From Tsukamurella sp040611135 (lineage in GTDB: Bacteria > Actinomycetota > Actinomycetes > Mycobacteriales > Mycobacteriaceae), in assembly GCF_040611135.1 (NCBI RefSeq), contig NZ_JBEXNL010000012.1, forward strand, positions 91,550 through 155,549: 64,000 nt of DNA, in the 5' to 3' direction. Shown here in pieces: positions 24,300 through 30,800 of the stretch. The position numbers were made by a program, and so were the translations under genes. How positions within the stretch are numbered: position 1 is the stretch's first letter; every line of letters begins with the position of its first letter. The notes below the pieces were generated by a model. It did not search any database, was not told the origin of the DNA, and saw only the letters and a program-made list of their open reading frames with translations.

Positions 24300-25150
24300 G
24301 TGTCGTGGTGGTGACCGACGCGTCGGCTGCGATCGTCCCCGACCGCGCCGACGAGCTGGGGATCCGGATCCTGCCGCTGCACGTGCTGTCCGGCGAGGGC
24401 GAGTACCTGGACCGCGGCACGGGCTACCAGGCCGAGCGCTTCGTCAAAGAGGGCGTGACCACCTCCGGGCCGTCGGTCGCCGAGGTCCGTGAGGTGCTCG
24501 ACGGGGCCGTCGCCGAGGCCGGCGGCGACGGCGTGGTGGTGATCACCATGAGCTCGCACCTGAGCTCCACGTACTCGACCTCGGTGGCGCAGGCCGCGCT
24601 GATGGACGCCGATGTCACCGTGATCGACTCCCGCAGCATCGACATGGCGATGGGCTTCGGGGTGCTGGAGGCCGCACGGCTGGCCCGCGCCGGGGCGTCC
24701 GCCGACGAGGTCGCCGAGGCGGCGCGACAGGTACTCGACGGTGCCGAGGGCTTCTTCTGCGTCGCGACCCTCGACCACCTGCGGGCCGGGGGCCGGGTGA
24801 GCGCGCTCGCGAAGCTGCTGGGCGGGGCGTTGCAGATCGTTCCCGTGCTGCGACTGCAGGACGGACGGATCGTCTCGGAACGCAAGACCCGGACCGTCTC
24901 CCGCGCGCGGGACCAGCTGGCCGCGTTGGCGTCGCAGCACCTCGGGAACCGGCCGGCGCGGGTCGCGGTGCACCACGTCGAGGCGCCGGAGGCCGCGGAG
25001 CACGTCGCGGAGCTCGTCCGCGACGAGTTCCCGCAGCTGAAGGAGCTGGTGATCGGCCGGTTCGGTGGCACCATCGCGGCGCACCTCGGCCCCGGCGCGG
25101 TGGGCGTAGCTGTCGCTCCGGCGCTGGTCGACGGGGTGGATCCGGCCTAG
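24296..25150 (+). CDS. DegV-family fatty-acid-binding protein
   Basis: 284 residues, the normal DegV size. VVVTDASAAIVPDRADELGIRILPLHVL at the start, TSGPSVAEVREVL, MSSHLSSTYSTSVAQAAL, and DSRSIDMAMGFGVLEAARL are the conserved fatty-acid pocket segments; FCVATLDHLRAGGRVSALAKLLGGALQIVPVLRLQDGRI is the second-domain hallmark. DegV/FakB proteins carry fatty acids, in firmicutes for FakA kinase; no FakA is visible here. Last gene of the nadD operon (ATGA overlap with octT). The M. tuberculosis eis gene that follows at this place is absent. Confidence 0.9.
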   Translation: MSVVVVTDASAAIVPDRADELGIRILPLHVLSGEGEYLDRGTGYQAERFVKEGVTTSGPSVAEVREVLDGAVAEAGGDGVVVITMSSHLSSTYSTSVAQAALMDADVTVIDSRSIDMAMGFGVLEAARLARAGASADEVAEAARQVLDGAEGFFCVATLDHLRAGGRVSALAKLLGGALQIVPVLRLQDGRIVSERKTRTVSRARDQLAALASQHLGNRPARVAVHHVEAPEAAEHVAELVRDEFPQLKELVIGRFGGTIAAHLGPGAVGVAVAPALVDGVDPA

Positions 25151-25186
25151 CACACCGGGCCCACGGTTCCCCGCCTCCAGGGCGGC

Positions 25187-25213
25187 TCATCCACAGGATC
25201 GGGGTTATCCACA
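25187..25213 (+). other. Pair of DnaA-box-like direct repeats
   Basis: TCATCCACA (25187-25195) and TTATCCACA (25205-25213), same orientation, 18 bases apart start to start, each followed by GG. The second is the exact E. coli R1-type DnaA box. They lie in the 126-base gap between the degV-family gene and comEA. No origin features (dnaA, dnaN, AT-rich region) are present, so at most these are titration or regulatory sites. Confidence 0.4.
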
Positions 25214-25264
25214 GGCGGGCCCGTTCTCGGTTCTCCGGCGGGCTTTCCGACGGTGCCCCCGGCC

Positions 25265-25270
25265 TACGTT
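25265..25270 (+). promoter_or_regulatory. Leaderless-type -10 box (TACGTT) of comEA
   Basis: TACGTT, six bases before the ATG at 25277; this choice also fixes the start of comEA. Confidence 0.5.
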
Positions 25271-25276
25271 CGTCCC

Positions 25277-26185
25277 ATGAACGGCGAACGAGAGGCAGCG
25301 GCCGGAGTCGGCGCGGCCGAGGAGCAGATATTCGCGCGGCCCGCGTGGCTCGAGGACTTCGCGGGCGACGCCGAGCGCGCGCCCGCCCGGCAGGACGATC
25401 CGGTTCCGCCGGCGCGGGGTGCCGCTCGCCTAGAGGACGACGACTTCTGGGACCCGGAGCCGACGGGGTGGCGCGCGACGGTCGACCGGGTGCGGACCAC
25501 GCCGCGCGCGGCGATCGCGCTGATCGTGGTCGGAGTGATCGCCGCGGTGGTGGCGGCGGTCGCGGTGTTCGGATCGTCCGGCGGAGGCGGCTCGAGTCCC
25601 TATCCGGTGGTGAACTTCGCCGGGGCATCGGCCAGTCCGTCCGCCGGTGGAGCGGATGCCCCTGCGTCCGGTGCGGTTCGTCCGTCCGGCTCGGCACCGT
25701 CGGAGCTGGTGGTCGCGGTCGTCGGGCTGGTCCGCGCTCCGGGCCTGCACCGGCTACGGCCGGGTGCACGCGTGGCGGACGCGCTGACCGCCGCCCGCGG
25801 CGCCCTCGGCGGGGCCGACACCGCGAGCCTGAACCTCGCGCAACCACTGCGGGACGGCGATCAGGTGGTGGTCGGTGTGGTGGACCCGAAGTCCGGTGTG
25901 AAGCTTCGCAGTTCGGTGGTGTCGGGCGCGGGGGGCGGTGCGCAGGGTGCGGCGCCGGCAGGGGGTGCATCGGGGGCTCCGGCCGGGGCGACCGGCACCG
26001 TGAACATCAATACGGCGGGCGCCACCGAGCTCGACAAGCTGCCCGGAGTGGGAGCCGCGACGGCGTCGGCGATCATCGCGTACCGGGACAAGAACGGGCC
26101 CTTCCGTTCCGTCGACGACCTGGCGAAGGTCAGTGGGATCGGAACCGCGAAGCTCGCGAAGATCAAGCCGATGGCCACGGTGTGA
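25277..26185 (+). CDS. comEA: ComEA-like DNA-binding protein (SLBB + helix-hairpin-helix)
   Basis: 302 residues. Order: acidic cytoplasmic N-terminus (1-70), one membrane span (AAIALIVVGVIAAVVAAVAVFG, about 76-97), a low-complexity Gly/Ser/Ala linker, an SLBB-type domain (ELVVAVVGLVRAPGLHRLRPGARVADALTAAGG-like, about 136-205), a second Gly/Ala linker, and a C-terminal ComEA helix-hairpin-helix (VNINTAGATELDKLPGVGAATASAIIAYRDKNGPFRSVDDLAKVSGIGTAKLAKIKP). It binds incoming DNA outside the membrane and hands it to ComEC, whose gene starts three bases downstream. Whether the organism is naturally competent is unknown. Confidence 0.9.
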   Translation: MNGEREAAAGVGAAEEQIFARPAWLEDFAGDAERAPARQDDPVPPARGAARLEDDDFWDPEPTGWRATVDRVRTTPRAAIALIVVGVIAAVVAAVAVFGSSGGGGSSPYPVVNFAGASASPSAGGADAPASGAVRPSGSAPSELVVAVVGLVRAPGLHRLRPGARVADALTAARGALGGADTASLNLAQPLRDGDQVVVGVVDPKSGVKLRSSVVSGAGGGAQGAAPAGGASGAPAGATGTVNINTAGATELDKLPGVGAATASAIIAYRDKNGPFRSVDDLAKVSGIGTAKLAKIKPMATV

Positions 26186-26188
26186 GCG

Positions 26189-27772
26189 ATGCGCGAGCAG
26201 GTGGACCTGCGCCTGTTGCCGGCGGCGATCGTCTGCTGGGCCGCGGCGATCATCGCGCTGGCCTCGGCCGTGGCCGCGTGGTGGGTCGTGAGCGTCCTTG
26301 TGGCCGCGGCCGGGCTGGCGGCGCTCGTGCGTGGGCGCGCGGGACGGCCCGCGGTGCGGTCCCTCGCCCTCGTGGTCGTCGCGGCGGCGGGCCTGGGCGC
26401 CGGTGTCGCCGCGTCGGTGGCGTTCCGGGTGCACGACCGGGAGCGGGCGTCGATCGCGGACTTCGACGGCGCGGGCTCCGTGCAGGTCGTGCTGGAGGTC
26501 GACGAGTGGCCGCGGCAGCGATCGGGCGACCCGGGCGGGCATCTCGACGCGTCACGCGTGCTGGTGCCGGGCACCGTCGAAGCGGTACGGACGTCTCACG
26601 ACACGCGCGCCGCGCGGGGCGGGGTGCTGCTGCTGGGAGCGGGATTCGACCTCGGTGCGCTGGTGCCGGGGGAGCGGATCGCGATTCGGGTGACGGTGCT
26701 GCGCAGTACCCGGCCGGGTCTCGTCGCGGCCGTGCTGGTCGGGTCGGGGCAGCCGACGGTGCTCGGCCGGGCCCCGCCCCACTTCCGCGCGGCCGCGGCG
26801 GTGCGGCGGGCGCTGTCGGCGGTCGCGGCGGAGGCGTTGCCGACGGATGCCGCGGGCCTGCTGCCGGCGTTGGTCCTCGGCGACGAGTCGGCGACCCTGC
26901 CGACGGTGCGCGGCGATTTCCAGGACTCCGGGCTCACCCACCTGACAGCCGTCAGCGGCGCCAACTTCGCGATTCTTGCGTTGTGTGTCTTGGGAGTGTG
27001 TGCCGCCGCCGGCCTTCCGTTGCCGGCCCGTGCCGCGCTGACCGCCACCGTCATGGTCGCCTTCGTGGGACTGGTGGGCCCGACGGGGTCGGTGGTGCGG
27101 GCTGCCGTGATGGGACTGGTCGGCGTGGCGGCGCTGGCGCTGCGGCGCGGGCGGCAGCCCCTGGTCGCGCTGTTCGCGGCGATCGTCGTGCTCATGCTGA
27201 TTCGGCCGCAACTGGCCCGCGACATCGGCTTCGCCCTGTCGGTGGCCGCGACCGCTGGCCTGGTGTTGTGGTCGCCGGTGCTGCGCGATCGGCTGGTGGC
27301 GGCGCGCGTGCCGGACACGCTCGCGAGCCTGCTCGCGGTGACCGTTGTGGCGCAGGTGGTGACACTGCCGCTGATCATCGCCTTCTCCGGCCGGGTACCG
27401 CTCGGTGGGCTGGTCGCGAACCTGCTGGCAGGCCCGGTGATCCCGGTGATCACGGTGATGGGAACGCTGGCGGCGGTGGCGTCCACGCTCGTCGCCTCGC
27501 TCGCCGAGGTAGCGGTGCGGGCCACCGGGCCGGAGTTGTGGTGGGTGATCACGGTGGCGCGGTGGTGCGCGCGGATCGGGGTGATCGAGGTGCCCGGCGG
27601 CGCGGTCGCCGGCGTGCTGCTCGTCGCGGCGTGCGTGATCGTCGGTGGGGTCTGGAAGTATGGGGGCCGTGGTGGACAGCGCGCGGGTGCACGTGGTGGT
27701 GGGGACCGAGGGCCTCCTGGTCGAGCGGGCGGTCGCCGCGATCGTCGACGCGGCGCGCGCGAGTGCGGGTGA
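26189..27772 (+). CDS. comEC: ComEC/Rec2-like DNA-uptake membrane channel, without nuclease domain
   Basis: 527 residues. N-terminal spans (AAIVCWAAAIIALASAVAAWWVVSVLVAAAGLAALV), an OB-fold-like soluble part (about 90-180), then the multi-span competence domain with the signature GDFQDSGLTHLTAVSGANFAILAL near 236-259 and LARDIGFALSVAATAGLVLWSPVLRD. The C-terminal metallo-beta-lactamase-like nuclease domain of some ComEC proteins is missing, as is usual in mycobacterial relatives. The frame runs 113 bases into holA, giving a Gly/Arg-rich tail of ~38 residues with no fold-like pattern; this long overlap is odd. Confidence 0.88.
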   Translation: MREQVDLRLLPAAIVCWAAAIIALASAVAAWWVVSVLVAAAGLAALVRGRAGRPAVRSLALVVVAAAGLGAGVAASVAFRVHDRERASIADFDGAGSVQVVLEVDEWPRQRSGDPGGHLDASRVLVPGTVEAVRTSHDTRAARGGVLLLGAGFDLGALVPGERIAIRVTVLRSTRPGLVAAVLVGSGQPTVLGRAPPHFRAAAAVRRALSAVAAEALPTDAAGLLPALVLGDESATLPTVRGDFQDSGLTHLTAVSGANFAILALCVLGVCAAAGLPLPARAALTATVMVAFVGLVGPTGSVVRAAVMGLVGVAALALRRGRQPLVALFAAIVVLMLIRPQLARDIGFALSVAATAGLVLWSPVLRDRLVAARVPDTLASLLAVTVVAQVVTLPLIIAFSGRVPLGGLVANLLAGPVIPVITVMGTLAAVASTLVASLAEVAVRATGPELWWVITVARWCARIGVIEVPGGAVAGVLLVAACVIVGGVWKYGGRGGQRAGARGGGDRGPPGRAGGRRDRRRGARECG

Positions 27773-28661
27773 CGGCGGCATGGGGCTGCCGGGTGGCGCA
27801 GGGGACGCGGTCCCGGTCACGCGCATCCGGGCCGGCGATGTCGATCAGTCCGAGCTCGTCGAGTTGCTGAGCCCGTCGCTGTTCGCGGAGGAGCGCATCG
27901 TCGTCCTCGAGTCGGCGGCCGAGGCGGGCAAGGCCCCCGTCGATCTCATCGTGGAGGCGGCTCAGAACCCGCCGGAGGGGATCACGCTGGTCATCGAGCA
28001 CAGCGGTGGCGGCCGCGCGAAGTCGATGGTGGCGGCTCTGAAGAAGGCCGGCGCGGAGATGGTCGAGGTTCCCACGATCACCTCCGCCCGTGACCGCGCG
28101 GACTTCGCGAAGTCGGAGTTCCGCGCGCGCAAGGTCCGGGTGTCGGACGAGCTCGTGGACCTGCTCGTGGACTCCGTGGGGAAGGACCTGCGCGAACTCG
28201 CTGCGGCCATCGCCCAGCTGGTGGCGGACACGGGCGGCCGCGTGGACCTCGCCGCCGTGCACCGCTATTACGCGGGGCGTGCCGAGGTCACCGGCTTCGA
28301 GATCGCCGACAAGGCGGTCGCCGGACAGGTCGCGGCCGCGCTCGAGGCGTTGCGCTGGGCCCAGCATCGCGGCACCCCGCACGTGCTCATCGCCGACGCA
28401 CTGGCGGACGCGGTGCACTCTGTGGCGCGGATCCGTGGCCTCGGTCGCACCCCGGATCAGTACCGGGACGCGGGGGAGCTGGGGATGGCGCCGTGGAAGG
28501 TGAAGAAGATGACGCAGGTCGCGCGGCGCTGGCGCGCGGAGAACGTCGCGAGCGCGCTGCAGGCCGTCGCGGCGGCCAACGCCGACGTCAAGGGCCAGGC
28601 CGCCGACCCGGACTACGCGCTGGAGATCGCGGTCCGCAAGGTAGCCACGCTCGCGAGCTGA
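27660..28661 (+). CDS. holA: DNA polymerase III delta subunit
   Basis: 333 residues from ATG 27660 (GTG 27669 is a close alternative). HolA opens the beta clamp within the clamp loader. The N-terminal RVHVVVGTEGLLVERAVAAIV replaces the Walker A site, as usual in delta; LLSPSLFAEERIVVLESAAEAG, KDLRELAAAIAQLVADTGGRVDLAAVHRYYAGRAEVTGFEIADKAVAG and the C-terminal three-helix collar (PWKVKKMTQVARRWRAENVASALQAVAAANADVKG) identify it. GGAAG lies just before the ATG inside the comEC frame, so expression is probably coupled to comEC. In M. tuberculosis holA is next to rpsT; here a three-gene module intervenes. Confidence 0.93.
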   Translation: MGAVVDSARVHVVVGTEGLLVERAVAAIVDAARASAGDGGMGLPGGAGDAVPVTRIRAGDVDQSELVELLSPSLFAEERIVVLESAAEAGKAPVDLIVEAAQNPPEGITLVIEHSGGGRAKSMVAALKKAGAEMVEVPTITSARDRADFAKSEFRARKVRVSDELVDLLVDSVGKDLRELAAAIAQLVADTGGRVDLAAVHRYYAGRAEVTGFEIADKAVAGQVAAALEALRWAQHRGTPHVLIADALADAVHSVARIRGLGRTPDQYRDAGELGMAPWKVKKMTQVARRWRAENVASALQAVAAANADVKGQAADPDYALEIAVRKVATLAS

Positions 28662-28702
28662 GCGGCCCGCTCTGCGAGACGATTCGTGTCAGTGCCCCTC
28701 GC

Positions 28703-28708
28703 TAGATT
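28703..28708 (+). promoter_or_regulatory. Leaderless-type -10 box (TAGATT) of the toxin-like gene
   Basis: TAGATT, six bases before the ATG at 28715, no Shine-Dalgarno sequence; it would drive the whole three-gene module. Confidence 0.5.
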
Positions 28709-28714
28709 CGGCAC

Positions 28715-29329
28715 ATGACCGATCCGCCGAACGCTCCTTCCGGGAGTCCTACTCCGGCAGCAATGCCGCAGACCAGGCCAGTGCTCCGGAATCCGGCATG
28801 GATGCGTGTCGTTGGAGCCACCTCGGAACAGTTCGAGACGGAGCAGTTCATCGCGAGCTATACGTCGATGGCACGCGACCTCGCCCAGGACTTCTCCGAC
28901 GATGCGGAGAGGCCGTTGTCCGCCCGCGCCATGGCGATCCGTCGACGCGTCGCCGTTCAGGTTCTCTCCGACCTACAGGTGTTACGGAGACAAGCGGTCG
29001 CCGGTACCGCGTACGGCGACGGCGTGCGGACCGGATCGGCATGGAAGTATCCGGTCTCCGATCGGCACGGCCGGATCGGTGAGTTGAAGCACCCCAACGA
29101 CGGGCCGGATGGCGCGCACCGGGTTGTGGACGTCATGGGCTGGCAGTACCGGCTCTACTTCAGCCGTCCCGATGTTCGGCCCGGCCTGATGCTGTGGCTT
29201 CAGGCGGGGCGCAAACCCATCGACGGCGACTGGCGAACGATTCAGTCCGCCCACATCGAGCTCGCCAAGGCCACGCTGAATCAGTGGCATCTGGCACAAG
29301 GTGGGCCGCCCGAGGCGAGTAGAGGTTAG
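28715..29329 (+). CDS. Putative HigB/RelE-superfamily toxin with long N-terminal extension (first gene of a TAC-like module)
   Basis: 204 residues, not a named family to my eye. The C-terminal part (about 118-192) has the strand-helix order of Gp49/HigB-type RNases: GRIGELKHPN, then WQYRLYFSRPDVRPGLMLWLQAGRKP and a terminal helix IQSAHIELAKATLNQW. By eye this aligns with NHFRVLFFRWGQHPVALTAFYKNQQKTP and the following helix of M. tuberculosis HigB1 (Rv1955) as I recall it. The first ~115 residues are extra: a Pro-rich start, then helical (EQFIASYTSMARDLAQDF, SARAMAIRRRVAVQVLSDLQVLRR). Toxin-first order, the XRE gene next and a SecB-like gene third are the best support. Base composition looks less GC-rich than flanking genes. 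Confidence 0.55.
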   Translation: MTDPPNAPSGSPTPAAMPQTRPVLRNPAWMRVVGATSEQFETEQFIASYTSMARDLAQDFSDDAERPLSARAMAIRRRVAVQVLSDLQVLRRQAVAGTAYGDGVRTGSAWKYPVSDRHGRIGELKHPNDGPDGAHRVVDVMGWQYRLYFSRPDVRPGLMLWLQAGRKPIDGDWRTIQSAHIELAKATLNQWHLAQGGPPEASRG

Positions 29330-29336
29330 CCTCTAC
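29319..29336 (+). promoter_or_regulatory. 7-bp inverted repeat over a -10 box: probable antitoxin operator
   Basis: Arms GTAGAGG and CCTCTAC around a TTAG centre, lying at the toxin-gene stop codon. It spans TAGCCT (29327-29332), a -10 box seven bases before the antitoxin ATG. This suggests an internal, autoregulated leaderless promoter for the antitoxin and chaperone genes. No matching copy was found upstream of the toxin gene. Confidence 0.6.
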
Positions 29337-29339
29337 CTC

Positions 29340-29768
29340 ATGGGTGCATACGAAGACGCGCTGGCCGAGCTCGGCGTGGACCCCGACGGTCCTGAGGTGG
29401 CGTTGAGCGAAGACCTCGCCGACGCGGATGCGACGTTCCTCGCAGGACTCGTCGAACTGCGGAAGCGGGCCGGTCTCACCCAACAGGACCTGGCCGATGC
29501 GTGGGGGCGGCACAAGACGGCGGTGAGTCAGTTCGAGCACGGTGGCAACGACCCGCGGCTGTCCACGATTCGACGGTACGCCGCCAGCATCGGGGCGCGG
29601 TACACGCACGCACTGTGGTTGGATCCGGTTCTGAATCCGGATGCGGCGGAGCCTCTTCCAGTGCGGACAGCCGCATGGATGGTGGTCACGGGTTCGTGGC
29701 AGCAGGATTCACACCCCGCCGAGTCCGGCCCGACGGAATCGAAGGTGCTGTATGGCGTCGGAGCCTGA
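29340..29768 (+). CDS. XRE/HigA-like antitoxin with C-terminal tail (second gene of the TAC-like module)
   Basis: 142 residues from ATG 29340; an earlier in-frame GTG (29301) would lie upstream of the -10 box. Residues 34-90 form a Cro/C1-type helix-turn-helix: FLAGLVELRKRAGLTQQDLADAWGRHKTAVSQFEHGGNDPRLSTIRRYAASIGARY. A ~50-residue tail follows with hydrophobic and aromatic spots (AAWMVVTGSW, VLYGV). In M. tuberculosis HigA1 such a tail is the chaperone-addiction region bound by the SecB-like Rv1957; by analogy this tail could be the client site (inference). It probably represses its own promoter through the inverted repeat at 29319-29336. Confidence 0.75.
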   Translation: MGAYEDALAELGVDPDGPEVALSEDLADADATFLAGLVELRKRAGLTQQDLADAWGRHKTAVSQFEHGGNDPRLSTIRRYAASIGARYTHALWLDPVLNPDAAEPLPVRTAAWMVVTGSWQQDSHPAESGPTESKVLYGVGA

Positions 29769-30240
29769 CTTCCTCTCGAGTCGAGCGCAGGTCAGTGGTT
29801 TCGACTGGGTTGAGCGCTCAATGGTTCGGCACGATCAGGTGAGCGCGCCCGGCGAGGGGGGTGAAGCCGACCAGGTGAGCGTTGAACTCGCGTATGAGAC
29901 CAGTCCCGCCGGTGCCGAGACCCGCTTCGCATGGTTGGCGTGCAAGGTCGTGGCCGACGATGAGACCGCGCGCGTAGTGGTTCGGGTACGTGTTCGCTTC
30001 GTGTTCCCCGTCGAGGTACTAGACGAACACGTACGCGACCCGCACATGGTGGCGCGACTGCTGGCGGATCACGCAGTCGACTACGTACTGGGCTTCGCGA
30101 GGACGGGCCTCGCTGACGAGCTTCAGCGGGCCAAGCGCCCGGTTCTCTTGATGCCACTCACGGTGTCCAGTGAGATCAAGTCGCACATCTCTGCCGATCC
30201 AGCGGGGTGGCTGGCGGGTGCGCTGACCCACCGGGCGTGA
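29752..30240 (+). CDS. SecB-like chaperone (third gene of the TAC-like module)
   Basis: 162 residues from ATG 29752, with GAAGG six bases upstream and a 17-base overlap with the antitoxin gene. The residue pattern follows SecB: three to four amphipathic strands (QVSVELAYETSPAGAE, RFAWLACKVVADDE, ARVVVRVRVRFVFPVE, about 41-92), then a helix MVARLLADHAVDYVLGFARTGLADELQRA and the short terminal segment PVLLMPLTV. This can be laid by eye against E. coli SecB from its strand region to the segment ending LAPVNF. SecB-like proteins are scarce in actinobacteria apart from toxin-antitoxin-linked ones such as Rv1957. Assignment is by pattern and context; a profile search was not possible. Confidence 0.6.
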   Translation: MASEPDFLSSRAQVSGFDWVERSMVRHDQVSAPGEGGEADQVSVELAYETSPAGAETRFAWLACKVVADDETARVVVRVRVRFVFPVEVLDEHVRDPHMVARLLADHAVDYVLGFARTGLADELQRAKRPVLLMPLTVSSEIKSHISADPAGWLAGALTHRA

Positions 30241-30284
30241 CGGCGGCGGACCGTCGAGCCGGCTCCTGATCCGGATACGCGAAA

Positions 30285-30336
30285 ACCGCGCCGCACCAGT
30301 CCGGCCCGCGTGGTGCCGGTGGGGGTGCGGCGCGGT
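30285..30336 (-). terminator. Strong hairpin between convergent genes; rpsT terminator
   Basis: Perfect 13-bp arms ACCGCGCCGCACC (30285-30297) and GGTGCGGCGCGGT (30324-30336), with a smaller nested CCGGC/GCCGG stem in the loop. On the minus strand it is followed by four T residues, an intrinsic terminator for rpsT; for the plus-strand module it is a hairpin without a U-tract. Confidence 0.75.
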
Positions 30337-30358
30337 GATGCGCGCAGCTAGCGGAAGA

Positions 30359-30619
30359 TCAGAGCTTGTTCAGAGCCAGCGACAGGGCCGACTTCTTGTT
30401 GGCGGCCTGGTTGGCGTGGATCACGCCGGCGCTGGCGGCCTTGTCAAGCTGACGGCTGGTGCTGACGAGGAGCTCGCCGGCCTTGGCCTTGTCCCCGGCC
30501 TCGACGGCCTCGCGGAAGTGGCGGATGGCGGTACGCAGCGACGACTTCGCCGACTGGTTGCGCAGGCGGTTGCGCTCGTTGGTCTTGATCCGCTTGATCT
30601 GGGACTTGATGTTGGCCAC
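30359..30619 (-). CDS. rpsT: 30S ribosomal protein S20
   Basis: 86 residues, normal S20 length, highly basic: ANIKSQIKRIKTNERNRLRNQSAKSSLRTAIRHFREAVEAGD, then SRQLDKAASAGVIHANQAANKKSALSLALNKL. S20 binds 16S rRNA early in 30S assembly. GTG start with a purine stretch (AGAGAG) about ten bases upstream. Single-gene unit with its own promoter (30674-30702) and terminator (30285-30336), convergent with the TAC-like module. The leader of ~55 bases contains a small GGCAG/CTGCC hairpin; autoregulation by S20 is known in E. coli but cannot be claimed here. Confidence 0.97.
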   Translation of the reverse strand: MANIKSQIKRIKTNERNRLRNQSAKSSLRTAIRHFREAVEAGDKAKAGELLVSTSRQLDKAASAGVIHANQAANKKSALSLALNKL

Positions 30620-30673
30620 GCGTTCAAACTCTCTTGTCTCGAAAGGGCAGCCGGTGATGACTGCCGACGTACC

Positions 30674-30702
30674 AGGTTACCAGCGGCCCGGATACAACCC
30701 AA
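30674..30702 (-). promoter_or_regulatory. rpsT promoter
   Basis: Minus strand -35 TTGGGT (30702-30697), 17-base spacer, -10 TAACCT (30679-30674). It leaves a leader of roughly 50 bases before the GTG at 30619. The rest of the 181-base gap to 30801 holds only a degenerate CACGAT -10-like box six bases before the ATP-grasp gene. Confidence 0.55.
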
Positions 30703-30800
30703 ATCGCGGCACCGGCCTGCGGAACGGCGTCCGGCGCCCAGCTTGCCACGCCGTGAACGAGACCGCTGCCGAAACGGCTCGGGTGCGGCACGATGGCCGA

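Noticed and set aside
25187..25213. Replication origin suggested by DnaA-box-like repeats
   Set aside because: Only two boxes, no AT-rich region and no dnaA, dnaN or rpmH nearby; kept only as possible DnaA-binding sites.
25151..25276. An eis-like acetyltransferase gene expected here from M. tuberculosis gene order
   Set aside because: The gap is only 126 bases; no coding sequence for it is present.
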